Assembly (NCBI GenBank): GCA_018267435.1 | Contig: JAFDYM010000296.1 | Location: forward strand, 1-15,286 | DNA from: Bacteroidota bacterium | GTDB taxonomy: Bacteria > Bacteroidota > Bacteroidia > Chitinophagales > LD1 | Length of the DNA stretch: 15,286 nt | Direction: 5' to 3' | Part shown: positions 7,115-14,070 of the stretch, piece by piece | Layout of the letters: each line of letters starts with the position of its first letter | Position numbering within the stretch: position 1 is the first letter of the stretch | The notes under the pieces: generated by a model | Seen by the model: only the letters and a program-made list of their open reading frames with translations | The model's database searches: none | Told to the model about the DNA's origin: nothing | Made by a program: the position numbers and the translations under genes

Positions 7115-9223
7115 TTAATACCCACCAAAATACTTCCTAATGCCCCACTCGGCGGTGATAAGCGCTACCAGCAAGAAGAAGATCCATTTCAAGTTAATGG
7201 CACTCTCGGTAAGGAAGGTATCGTAAAGGATTGGCTTTAATTGGTTCTTGGCATCTATCTCATCGGCTATCTTCTCTGCATCGGCAAGGTAGTGCATAGT
7301 ACCATTGTGCTGGCTAGCCAATTGGTATAGCACCTTATGGTCGGCACGGGTGCGCATTTCTTCTAACTGCAGCGGGCTAACCGAAAATTTGCCACTAGCC
7401 GTTAACTTGTTGTTGCCAAGGGTAGTAGTAGCAGTGTAGCTATAGCCACCAGTTGGCAGAAAGCCCGCATTCAAGCTATAGGCATTCTCTGTTTTGTTGA
7501 ATTTGAACTCGTAGCTCTTGCCATCTTCGCCGTTTATCTTTAGGTCCACATCAGGCGTGTTCACCAACTCGTAGTTGGCATTGTACAACTGCGCATCGAA
7601 GGTTACAGCCTCATTATCTTGAAATATCGTTTTGGCCACATTTACACGGAACGGACGCTTATCGCTCTTTACCGATAGGTACTGTATGGTTTTACCTATC
7701 AACTCATTGGTAGCATCTTGGTTCTTGTTCATTAGGTAATCGTACAGCCTCCAGCGCCAGATACCCTCGCCGCATATTACGCCTAGCTTCACGTCGCTGT
7801 TCTCGTTCAGCAGCCATAATGGAAAGTCCGTTTCCACATTATTTATCTTCTGCCTAAGCAATAGCTTCGATGATGGATTGGCTTGATAGTCGGCAAAGAA
7901 GTTGTTCAGCGGCGGCAGCTTTGGCAATATCTGCATGGTTTTATCGCTCAAGGTAAACAGCGAAAAATCCTTATTTACCAATGCCGTTACATCGTTAAAC
8001 TTCTCGGCACCGCCTTTAATTATAACGGCGTTCTGCGCCCTTACAAAGTCGGGCAACATAGTTTGCGAGCCTACTACAAACAGCAGCGACTTCTTCAAGT
8101 CGCGCGCATCTTTCAATATGTTCTGCACCTTCTGTCTGCCGCTTGGCAACTGGTGTAGTATTACCAGGTTGTAGTCGTTCAGCTTCTTGGCAAAGGTCTC
8201 GGCATACTCTACATCTAGCTGGTAGTTCTTATTGTGCTCTATCGCTGCCTTCAGCGCTGCTATATCGGGGTGTGGGCTATTAGCCACCAACAATATCTTC
8301 TGCCTGCCATCTAGCACCTCTACAAATATGTCGCGCACATTGTTCTTGTAGGTCAGTTCGCCTTCAATATTGGTTAAGGCTATGCGGTAGTGCGCTATAC
8401 CTGTTTTGTAAGCAGGTATTACAAAATCGTAGCTTTGAAAGAAGTTCTGCGTAGCGTAACCGATTTCCTTAGTTTGCAAAAGCTTGTTGCTGCCCTCGCT
8501 CACCTCGTACACACTAAGCTTGGTGTTCTTACCACTTAGGTTAGTAGCCTCTACATCTATGCGCAAGCCAAACTGGTCATTCAAGTAAGCTATCTTGTTA
8601 TAGAAGGCGTTGCTCAGCTTTTGGTCCTTCTGTATAGTAGTATCGCCTACAGCAACAGTGTATATGCTGTATGTAGATTTCGACGCTGCATATACGGGAT
8701 TAATACCCTTGTTGTATATACCATCGCTGGCTAGTATTACGGCACCAAGGTTGCGGTTGTAGTATATATCGTTCAGTTCATCTATAGCACCGCTCAGGTC
8801 GGTACTTTTATCGTTAAAATCCTGCTTGCTGTCTTGCCTCAAGCCATCGCCACTGGTATAGTTTACCACCTCATACTTGTCGCCAAGCTTATCTGCAAGG
8901 GCTTTCAGTTTCTCTTTATATGCGGTGCTATCTTTACCTAAGCCATTGCGCACGCTCTCGCTGTTATCGCTTACTATGGCTACTATGGGTTTAAATGTTT
9001 GCGTATTGCGCGTGCGTATAAACGGCGATAGCAACAGTATAGCCAACACCGATACCGCCACAAAGCGGAAGGCAGCCATACCATACATCCAATACTTGCT
9101 ACCGGATGCCTTCTCGTCGAAACGCGTATCGCGGTAGTAAAGCACAGACGCATAAGCTGCACCCAGTGCTAGGCACAATATGATAAACCAACCTGAGTAT
9201 TGAAATGAAAGTCCGCTTTCCAA
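7115..9223 (-). CDS. Membrane-anchored von Willebrand factor A (VWA) domain protein
   Basis: A 702-aa protein with two N-terminal membrane helices (about residues 12-30 and 48-68), a VWA domain, a long extracytoplasmic region and a C-terminal membrane helix (about 676-694, WIFFLLVALITAEWGI). The VWA metal site (MIDAS) looks complete: DNSES (D86, S88, S90, the DxSxS pattern), T141 in STDLSGAI and D167 in ILASDG. The middle (about 300-500) contains an alpha/beta segment (QKILLVANSPHPDIAALKAAIEHN...LVILHQLPS) like the class I glutamine amidotransferase-like fold often found after VWA in such proteins, without an evident catalytic Cys. An Ig-like segment follows (about 535-620). Topology resembles BatA/BatB-type membrane VWA proteins, function unknown. 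The start is a TTG: an in-frame TAG lies two codons upstream and the next Met (residue 46) would remove helix 1. It follows fabG by 48 bases and is probably co-transcribed with it. Confidence 0.85.
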   Translation of the reverse strand: MESGLSFQYSGWFIILCLALGAAYASVLYYRDTRFDEKASGSKYWMYGMAAFRFVAVSVLAILLLSPFIRTRNTQTFKPIVAIVSDNSESVRNGLGKDSTAYKEKLKALADKLGDKYEVVNYTSGDGLRQDSKQDFNDKSTDLSGAIDELNDIYYNRNLGAVILASDGIYNKGINPVYAASKSTYSIYTVAVGDTTIQKDQKLSNAFYNKIAYLNDQFGLRIDVEATNLSGKNTKLSVYEVSEGSNKLLQTKEIGYATQNFFQSYDFVIPAYKTGIAHYRIALTNIEGELTYKNNVRDIFVEVLDGRQKILLVANSPHPDIAALKAAIEHNKNYQLDVEYAETFAKKLNDYNLVILHQLPSGRQKVQNILKDARDLKKSLLFVVGSQTMLPDFVRAQNAVIIKGGAEKFNDVTALVNKDFSLFTLSDKTMQILPKLPPLNNFFADYQANPSSKLLLRQKINNVETDFPLWLLNENSDVKLGVICGEGIWRWRLYDYLMNKNQDATNELIGKTIQYLSVKSDKRPFRVNVAKTIFQDNEAVTFDAQLYNANYELVNTPDVDLKINGEDGKSYEFKFNKTENAYSLNAGFLPTGGYSYTATTTLGNNKLTASGKFSVSPLQLEEMRTRADHKVLYQLASQHNGTMHYLADAEKIADEIDAKNQLKPILYDTFLTESAINLKWIFFLLVALITAEWGIRKYFGGY

Positions 9224-9271
9224 AATCTACATTTAAAATACATGAATGCCTTGCGGCAATTTTTATTGTGC

Positions 9272-10015
9272 TTAGCGGTTCATACCGCCACACACGCTTA
9301 GCACCTGCCCCGATACATAAGTAGATAAACCACTAGCCAGGAACAAGGCCGCATCGGCTATCTCTTCGGGCTTGCCCATGCGCTTCATAGGTATGTTGCT
9401 CAATATGCTTTTGTGCGTGTCTTCGTTCAGTACAGCAGTCATATCCGTTTCTATAAAGCCCGGTGCTATGGCATTGCATCTTATACTGCGCGAACCAAAC
9501 TCATCGGCTATACTTTTGGTAAAGCCTATGATACCCGCCTTACTGGCAGCATAATTGGCCTGCCCTGCCTGCCCTTTTTCGCCTACTATCGAAGTTAGGT
9601 TAATGATAGAGCCGCTTTTATTCTTTAACATTATTTTCGATACGTGCTTGGTAAGGTTGAACACCGATTTAAGGTTGGCGTCTATTACCTCCGTCCATTG
9701 GTCTTCGCTCATGCGCAGTATCAGGTTATCGCGCGTTATGCCCGCGTTATTTACCAATATATCTATCGTACCAAACTCCTTCACCACATCATCTATCAAT
9801 TGCTCGCCTTGGGCATATACTCCCGCATCGCTTTTATAGGCCTTTGCTTTTACGCCTAGGGCCAGTAGTTCGCTTTCTACTAACTTAGCTTTCTCTTCGC
9901 TGTTTAGGTAGGTAAAAGCCACATTGGCACCCTGCTCGGCAAACTTCTTAACTATGGCATAGCCTATACCGCGCGTACCGCCCGTAACCAATGCCGTTTT
10001 ATTTTGTAGCAACAT
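9272..10015 (-). CDS. fabG: 3-oxoacyl-[acyl-carrier-protein] reductase (FabG-type SDR)
   Basis: A short-chain dehydrogenase/reductase that reduces 3-oxoacyl-ACP to 3-hydroxyacyl-ACP with NADPH in fatty acid elongation. With the start at 10015 (MLLQNKTALVTGG) the protein is 247 aa, the usual FabG length; the frame opens 12 codons earlier at 10051 (MPHIITEQ), but that extension is not typical of the family. Motifs are complete: TGGTRGIG cofactor site (11-18), SDA (62-64), NNAG (89-92), N114, catalytic S142, Y155 and K159 (YAASK), and the C-terminal PMKRMGKPEEIADAALFLASGLSTYVSG typical of FabG. Cytoplasmic. No other fatty-acid synthesis genes are nearby, so it may be the housekeeping FabG or a paralogue. 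It reads toward the VWA gene with a 48-base gap. Confidence 0.93.
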   Translation of the reverse strand: MLLQNKTALVTGGTRGIGYAIVKKFAEQGANVAFTYLNSEEKAKLVESELLALGVKAKAYKSDAGVYAQGEQLIDDVVKEFGTIDILVNNAGITRDNLILRMSEDQWTEVIDANLKSVFNLTKHVSKIMLKNKSGSIINLTSIVGEKGQAGQANYAASKAGIIGFTKSIADEFGSRSIRCNAIAPGFIETDMTAVLNEDTHKSILSNIPMKRMGKPEEIADAALFLASGLSTYVSGQVLSVCGGMNR

Positions 10016-10133
10016 ATCTGTCAGTTTCTGTTCAGTTATAATATGGGGCAACTGATATGCACAAAGAAATAAAGTTTTTCCGACTATGCACGTACCTCGG
10101 CTGTCTGTTTACACTGGGGCGGTAGCTACTTTT

Positions 10134-10163
10134 TGTACGCTGACGGCAAAGCCGTTCGCTGAT
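10134..10163 (-). repeat. Short palindromic intergenic element, possible partial copy of the 7036/13145 repeat
   Basis: ACGGC-AAA-GCCGT (10143-10155) forms a perfect 5-bp stem with a 3-base loop. Read on the minus strand, the segment AACGGCTTTGCCGTCAGCG followed by TACA resembles the 3' half of the repeat at 7036-7098 (TTACTGCTTCGCGCAGCG followed by CGCGTACA). The similarity is short and imperfect, so kinship is a suggestion only. Confidence 0.35.
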
Positions 10164-10194
10164 TATTTATGATTATGTAGGATTAATATACCTA

Positions 10195-10262
10195 CATCTC
10201 AACTTCTTCAAATCCTGTACATCATAATAATCTGCGTTATCTGCTGACAAAAAAATGTGTTT
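10195..10262 (-). repeat. Possible remnant of an A/T-rich dispersed Bacteroidota repeat
   Basis: On the minus strand this reads GTCAGCAGATAACGCAGA, then TTATTATGATGTACAGGA and TTTGAAGAAGTTGAGATG. From memory, segments with GATAACGCAGATTATTATGAT followed by a degenerate AGGATTT-like unit recur between genes in many Bacteroidota genomes, often beside GxxExxY-protein genes, and generate spurious peptides such as SADNADYYD. No such gene is present here. Only one copy is seen in this window. Confidence 0.3.
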
Positions 10263-10383
10263 GGTTCTTCTTTCACATCTCCTAACAAATTTCTTAGCCC
10301 GCCCTTTAAACCTACGCATGGCACTGCCGTCAATAGTTGCATAAGCGAAACTATATTTCGATAACCAATAAAAACTAATAGCC

Positions 10384-10749
10384 ATGAAAAAGATAATAAT
10401 TGCAGTAGCACTGATGGTAGGCATATTAAGTGTAAGCGAAGTAAACGCACAGGGCAACCATGGATACGATAAACACCAAGATAGGCAGGGCTACCACGGC
10501 TACCACCAGCGCGGGCCAGTAGGGCATGAGCAAGTAAAACAACACCAACGTATAAAACACGGCAAGCAAACAGGCCAGCTAAATAGGGCAGAAGCCCATA
10601 GGCTACAAGCACAGCAAAGGCATATACAGGACCTTAAGCAACTAGCTAAAGCCGATGGCCGTGTAACGCGCAAAGAGCGTATATACATAGAACAACAACA
10701 AGCACGCGCCAGCACCAACATATACAGGCATAAACACAACTGCCGCTAA
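10384..10749 (+). CDS. Small secreted histidine-rich helical protein
   Basis: A 121-aa protein with a clear signal peptide (MKKIIIAVALMVGILSVSEVNA, cleavage before Q23). The mature N-terminus (23-53) is rich in Gly, His and Tyr (GNHGYDKH, GYHGYHQRG); about eleven His occur in 99 residues. The C-terminal part (about 55-118) is helical and charged: QRIKHGKQTGQLNRAEAHRL, then KADGRVTRKERIYIEQQQ and a final NIYRHKHN. This two-helix pattern with an ADGxVTxxER turn, slightly like an EF-hand in spacing, recurs in small exported proteins of Bacteroidota with no assigned role as far as I know. The His content could suit metal binding, which is inference. Single-gene unit, followed by its own terminator at 10783. 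Confidence 0.82.
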   Translation: MKKIIIAVALMVGILSVSEVNAQGNHGYDKHQDRQGYHGYHQRGPVGHEQVKQHQRIKHGKQTGQLNRAEAHRLQAQQRHIQDLKQLAKADGRVTRKERIYIEQQQARASTNIYRHKHNCR

Positions 10750-10782
10750 ACCTTTTTAAATGTGTACGGGTTAATTGGTAAT

Positions 10783-10811
10783 GCCCTTCTGCCACAAGCG
10801 GAAGGGCTTTT
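10783..10811 (+). terminator. Rho-independent terminator after the His-rich protein gene
   Basis: The stem GCCCTTCTGC (10783-10792) pairs with GCGGAAGGGC (10798-10807), 10 bp with one T-G wobble, around a CACAA loop, followed by TTTT at 10808-10811 and a second T-run. It ends the 10384 transcript 34 bases after the stop codon. Confidence 0.88.
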
Positions 10812-10897
10812 ACTTTTATGTTTGGCATAAATATTTAGTCAAGGTATTTACATAAGCGCAATAGTGCATTAACTTTACAAAATCAAAACCTTACAGT

Positions 10898-11278
10898 ATG
10901 AAACTGATAAAAGCAATATCGATAGGTTTGTGCCTTACGGCATTTACCATGGCAGCCCATGCCCAACAGCGTACTACACAAAAAGAGCAGGGAGCCACAC
11001 CAGCCACTGCCACTTCCGATTTGAAGAAAAGCGAAGTAGAAAAGAAAGATAAAAGCACCGGTACCCTTACACTAGCCGAACGCAATGCCGCTGCGCGTAG
11101 ACATAAAACTACAAAAGCCAACGGCGCATCGCCATCGTTGAACGATTCGCGAACGCAGCCTACCCGCAGCTCGCAACCTGCTGACGATAAGCGCCAAAGC
11201 ACAGGCATGCGCGAAGGCAGCGGCACCAGCAAGAATGAAGATGGCAGCCCTCGCCGCCAAGCTACTACCAACCAGTAA
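10898..11278 (+). CDS. Small secreted, intrinsically disordered protein
   Basis: A 126-aa protein with a signal peptide (residues 1-22, cleavage after AHA before QQ). The mature part is almost free of hydrophobic residues and is rich in Thr, Ser, Lys, Arg, Gln and Ala (TTQKEQGATPATATSD, KKSEVEKKDKSTG, then TQPTRSSQPADDKRQSTG and a GSGTSKNEDGSP tail). Its only ordered-looking segment is a predicted helix at about 57-70 (TLTLAERNAAARRH). No domain is recognised. Codon use matches the neighbours, and a leader, signal peptide and terminator support a real gene. It is a single-gene unit between two intrinsic terminators. Confidence 0.75.
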   Translation: MKLIKAISIGLCLTAFTMAAHAQQRTTQKEQGATPATATSDLKKSEVEKKDKSTGTLTLAERNAAARRHKTTKANGASPSLNDSRTQPTRSSQPADDKRQSTGMREGSGTSKNEDGSPRRQATTNQ

Positions 11279-11303
11279 TTAGTTACTTTACCATACATAG
11301 CTT

Positions 11304-11327
11304 AGCCCCGCCTAGCGGGGCTTTTTT
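11304..11327 (+). terminator. Rho-independent terminator after the disordered-protein gene
   Basis: AGCCCCGC (11304-11311) pairs perfectly with GCGGGGCT (11315-11322) around a CTA loop, and six T's run from 11322 to 11327. It lies 25 bases after the stop at 11278. Confidence 0.93.
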
Positions 11328-11433
11328 ATTAGCTTTAGCGTGTAAGTTTTTGCTAAAATTAGTACCGGCTTAGGTTTTAAAATGCGTAGGGATTATGTAA
11401 TCTTGTTGTATCATTAAATTAACACAATCCTAA

Positions 11434-12555
11434 ATGGCTACTAAAAAGAAGGCTGCAGCGCCTGCCAAAAAGAAAACCAGTATTTTAACCCAGGCCGATA
11501 AAGACTTTTTCCAGGCTTATATCAATAACCCTTCGCCTACGGGTTTCGAAGCGGCTGGCCAAAAACTGTGGCTAGAATATATCCGCCCATCAATAGACAC
11601 CTACCAAGTAGATAACTACGGCACCGTATACGGCGTTATAAACCCCGATGCACCTTTTAAGGTAGTAATAGAGGCACACGCCGATGAAATATCGTGGTTT
11701 GTAAGCTACATAACCGAAAGCGGTATGATATACGTAAAGCGCAACGGCGGTAGCGACCACCAAATAGCACCTAGCAAGCGCGTTTTTATACACACCCGCG
11801 ATGGCAAGCAAATACCTGCCGTATTCGGTTGGCCGGCTATACATACCCGTGCTGCAGGCAAGGAGCAAGCCCCTGCCATGACCAATATATTCCTTGACTG
11901 TGGTGCTACTACCAAAAAGGAAGTAGAGGATATGGGCATACACCCTGGTTGCGTTATTACTTACCAAGATGAATTCTTTGTATTGAACGACCGCTACTTT
12001 GGTGGACGTGCATTGGATAACCGCGTGGGTGGCTTTATGATAGCCAAAGTGGCTCACTTGCTGAAGCAGAACAAAAAGAAACTGCCATTCGGTTTGTATA
12101 TAGTTAACTCGGTGCAAGAGGAAGTAGGCCTACGTGGTGCCGAAATGATAGCCCATACCATAAGCCCTAACTGCGCCATAGTAACCGATGTATGCCACGA
12201 TACTACCACGCCTATGATAGACAAGGTAGTAGAAGGCGACTATAAGGCAGGCAGCGGCCCGGTACTTACCATAGGCCCTGCGGTACACAATAAGCTATTG
12301 GACTTTGTGCTTGATACTGCCAAGAAGAGCAAGATACCGTACCAGATAGATGCCGCTAGCCGCGCTACGGGTACCGATACCGATGCCTTTGCATATACCA
12401 AGGGCGGTATACCATCGGTGCTTATATCGTTGCCATTGCGCTATATGCATACTACGGTAGAAATGGTAGCTATAGAAGACGTAGAAAACGTAATAAAACT
12501 GATATACGAATCATTGAACGGCCTTACGCCCAAGTTCAACTTCAAGTATCTTTAG
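11434..12555 (+). CDS. M42 family metallopeptidase (aminopeptidase, TET/FrvX type)
   Basis: A 373-aa di-metal aminopeptidase of family M42, normal in length for the family. The metal and catalytic residues are all visible: H82 and D84 in EAHADEI, D195 in GGRALDNRVGG, E229 and E230 in SVQEEVGLRGA (general base and ligand), D252 in VTDVCHD and H339 in LRYMHTTVE. The TG-TDTDAF segment (about 312-319) is also typical. Family members remove N-terminal residues from peptides and often assemble into large cytoplasmic shells. An unusual feature is a Lys/Ala/Pro-rich N-terminal extension (residues 3-15, KKKAAAPAKKKT) ahead of the catalytic domain, resembling histone H1-like tails. No signal peptide. 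Transcribed alone: terminators lie on both sides (11304 and 12580). Confidence 0.94.
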   Translation: MATKKKAAAPAKKKTSILTQADKDFFQAYINNPSPTGFEAAGQKLWLEYIRPSIDTYQVDNYGTVYGVINPDAPFKVVIEAHADEISWFVSYITESGMIYVKRNGGSDHQIAPSKRVFIHTRDGKQIPAVFGWPAIHTRAAGKEQAPAMTNIFLDCGATTKKEVEDMGIHPGCVITYQDEFFVLNDRYFGGRALDNRVGGFMIAKVAHLLKQNKKKLPFGLYIVNSVQEEVGLRGAEMIAHTISPNCAIVTDVCHDTTTPMIDKVVEGDYKAGSGPVLTIGPAVHNKLLDFVLDTAKKSKIPYQIDAASRATGTDTDAFAYTKGGIPSVLISLPLRYMHTTVEMVAIEDVENVIKLIYESLNGLTPKFNFKYL

Positions 12556-12579
12556 TATAAACTAAAATATTAATTTAGC

Positions 12580-12615
12580 ACAGCGCAGAACTACAAGGTT
12601 CTGCGCTGTTGTTTT
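12580..12615 (+). terminator. Rho-independent terminator after the M42 peptidase gene
   Basis: ACAGCGCAGAA (12580-12590) pairs perfectly with TTCTGCGCTGT (12599-12609), 11 bp plus a possible inner C-G and T-G pair, followed by the T-rich TTGTTTTG. It lies 24 bases after the stop, and its tail runs straight into the start of the next gene. Confidence 0.88.
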
Positions 12616-12617
12616 GT

Positions 12618-13127
12618 ATGGTAAGCCTAAAAATAATTGCGACACAAGAACTCCCCAACCTATCTAAGCTAAAGGGTATAGCTATGGGAGTATTGCTTAT
12701 GTGCGCATTGCTGTTTACTGGAAAAAAACATAACTCTATTCTAGAAAAAATAAATGATGAGCTACTATACATTGCAGTGGCAATAATAGCCGTAGCATGT
12801 TTAATTACTATACTTGTTTGTTTCGTTATCGAACAAACGAAGCAACAGATGCAAGTAGGCACAGCCATATTCAACGAAATTGCTGTGCAACAAGCATCTC
12901 CCAAAGGCGGCTTATATTGCCCTTACAAAGACGTAAGTAAAATATGCATAAGGCGAGATTACTCTATAAGCTCTAGCTCATTATTCTTGATAGAACTATA
13001 TAGTAACGATAATCCTAACTATTGCTTCGACGATTTCATTTGCGAGGCGTCATCGTTGGGTACGGTTCGCTACCTAGCCGACTACCTACGCCAGCAAGGT
13101 GTAAACTGCGAACTGTCGGATATATAA
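12618..13127 (+). CDS. Small two-helix membrane protein of unknown function
   Basis: A 169-aa protein when started at the ATG 12618 (MVSLKIIATQELPN). The frame is open from a TTG at 12609, rejected because it lies within the terminator stem; a later ATG at 12684 (MGVLLMC) would drop the first 22 residues. Two membrane helices are predicted at about 19-34 and 50-72, with a short loop between, and a soluble C-terminal domain of about 95 residues with alternating strands (GTAIFNEIAV, YKDVSKICIRR, SSLFLIELYSN) and a final helix (LGTVRYLADYLRQQG). This architecture, two helices then a small beta-rich domain, recalls bacterial PH-like membrane proteins, but I cannot assign a family. No promoter is evident in the few bases between the terminator and the ATG, so expression may come from within the preceding gene or from readthrough. 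Confidence 0.65.
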   Translation: MVSLKIIATQELPNLSKLKGIAMGVLLMCALLFTGKKHNSILEKINDELLYIAVAIIAVACLITILVCFVIEQTKQQMQVGTAIFNEIAVQQASPKGGLYCPYKDVSKICIRRDYSISSSSLFLIELYSNDNPNYCFDDFICEASSLGTVRYLADYLRQQGVNCELSDI

Positions 13128-13144
13128 ACACATTAAATATTTTT

Positions 13145-13208
13145 TTGGCGCGGTACTATAGGCGCATAGCTCTTACGGTTAGTTGCCAAGCGCGTACATA
13201 CTGCTTGC
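13145..13208. repeat. Diverged intergenic repeat, copy 2
   Basis: This 64-base segment matches 7036-7098 in the same orientation, sharing TTGGCGCGGT, TAGCNCTTAC, GCGCGTACA, CTG and TTGC in order with one or two single-base gaps. It fills nearly all of the 84-base convergent spacer between the stops at 13127 and 13212. No terminator with a T-run is present here. Confidence 0.55.
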
Positions 13209-13211
13209 TAT

Positions 13212-14000
13212 TTACTCTATCAGTATTTTTCTATTGCTGTGCGCTGTGCCCTCTTTATTGTTTATGCGGCATACATACATACCTTTCGCTAAGCCGTTGG
13301 TAGGTATAGTATTATTTCCCTGTACTAGGCTTTGTACTAGCACTACTTTACCTTCTACACTCAATAGTTGTAGCTTGACATCTTTACTGTTAGGTAGGTC
13401 TATGTGTAACACATCACGCACAGGATTAGGATAGACTTCCGCTTCTGTTAAAGCAGTTTCGTTTATGCCTACCATGTTTATATTGCCTACAGAGCCCGTC
13501 ATGCTACATGCACTGGCATCTGTTACAGTTACACGGTATCCTCCATCGGGTACATTATACAAAGTATCAGTGCTAGCCCCAGTGCTCCACGTGTAGTTAT
13601 AGGGGGCGGTGCCGCCGCTAGCCCATGCAAATACGGTATTATTTCCCAACCCTCCCGAATCTATCATACCTATGCCTATACCATAGCTTTCACATCCCGG
13701 TGCACTTACGCGGCTACAGTCGCTGCCTGTGCAGCCATTGGCATCGGTTACGGTTACACAGTAGCGACCGGTGCCTAAATTAGTTCTGGTTTGGCTTGTT
13801 TCGCCCGTATACCATTGGTATGTGTATGGCGCAGTACCACCTGTAACTATAGCGCTCACACTGCCATCTTGCGCTTGAGGGGCACTGGCATGTGTGCTAT
13901 CTACTATTACAGATAAGGAGCAGCCATTACCTTCGGCAAATACCGCTACTGTACATAGTGTAAATTGTAATACTGTAAGTAAACGTTTAAAGTGGTTCAT
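13212..14000 (-). CDS. Secreted SprB-repeat protein with T9SS type A sorting domain
   Basis: A 262-aa protein with a signal peptide (about residues 1-22, cleavage after AFA). The mature part holds two SprB-like repeats: one with GGTAPYTYQWYTGETSQTRTNLGTGRYCVTVTDANGC (about 53-90) and one with GGTAPYNYTWSTGASTDTLYNVPDGGYRVTVTDASAC (about 128-165), each ending in the Y-x-V-T-V-T-D-A signature. The C-terminal 74 residues (from 189, VYPNPVRDVLHIDL through GLAKGMYVCRI to KILIE) match the type A T9SS sorting domain, which directs outer-membrane translocation and surface anchoring or release. Short for this class, which often has tens of repeats. It lies 70 bases downstream of the DUF4846 gene on the same strand, so the two may share a transcript. 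Its stop faces the stop of the 12618 gene. Confidence 0.9.
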   Translation of the reverse strand: MNHFKRLLTVLQFTLCTVAVFAEGNGCSLSVIVDSTHASAPQAQDGSVSAIVTGGTAPYTYQWYTGETSQTRTNLGTGRYCVTVTDANGCTGSDCSRVSAPGCESYGIGIGMIDSGGLGNNTVFAWASGGTAPYNYTWSTGASTDTLYNVPDGGYRVTVTDASACSMTGSVGNINMVGINETALTEAEVYPNPVRDVLHIDLPNSKDVKLQLLSVEGKVVLVQSLVQGNNTIPTNGLAKGMYVCRINNKEGTAHSNRKILIE

Positions 14001-14070
14001 AAGCTAATGTTTTTCGGTTCATGTACAAGTTACTGCATTGCCCATAGGTATAAAACACTAATTAATAATT

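Larger units (their letters stand above)
10016..10383. other. Gene-free divergent spacer between fabG and the 10384 gene
   Basis: This 368-base stretch separates two divergent genes. It must hold promoters for both, but I found no full TTG/TAnnTTTG pair: TTTCTTTG on the minus strand (around 10070) and TATATTTC on the plus strand (10352-10359) are 7-of-8 matches without well-spaced partners. The centre carries two repeat-like segments, 10134-10163 and 10195-10262. The open frames across it are antisense or short and look spurious. Confidence 0.6.

Noticed and set aside
7883..8174. Plus-strand open frames within the VWA gene
   Set aside because: Antisense shadows with no domain, inside a long gene with intact metal-site motifs.
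10016..10051. Twelve-codon N-terminal extension of FabG (start at 10051)
   Set aside because: The ATG at 10015 gives the standard 247-aa FabG beginning just before the TGGTRGIG motif; the extension has no family counterpart.
10173..10612. Two overlapping minus-strand open frames around the start of the His-rich gene
   Set aside because: They are antisense to a gene with a signal peptide and terminator, and their tails lie in repeat-like spacer sequence.
11590..12117. 175-aa minus-strand open frame inside the M42 gene
   Set aside because: Antisense to a complete, motif-rich peptidase; composition (many Tyr and Val) reflects the GTA/ATA codon bias of the opposite strand.
12609..12617. TTG start for the small membrane protein
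   Set aside because: It lies in the right arm and tail of the M42 terminator; the ATG three codons later is more plausible.
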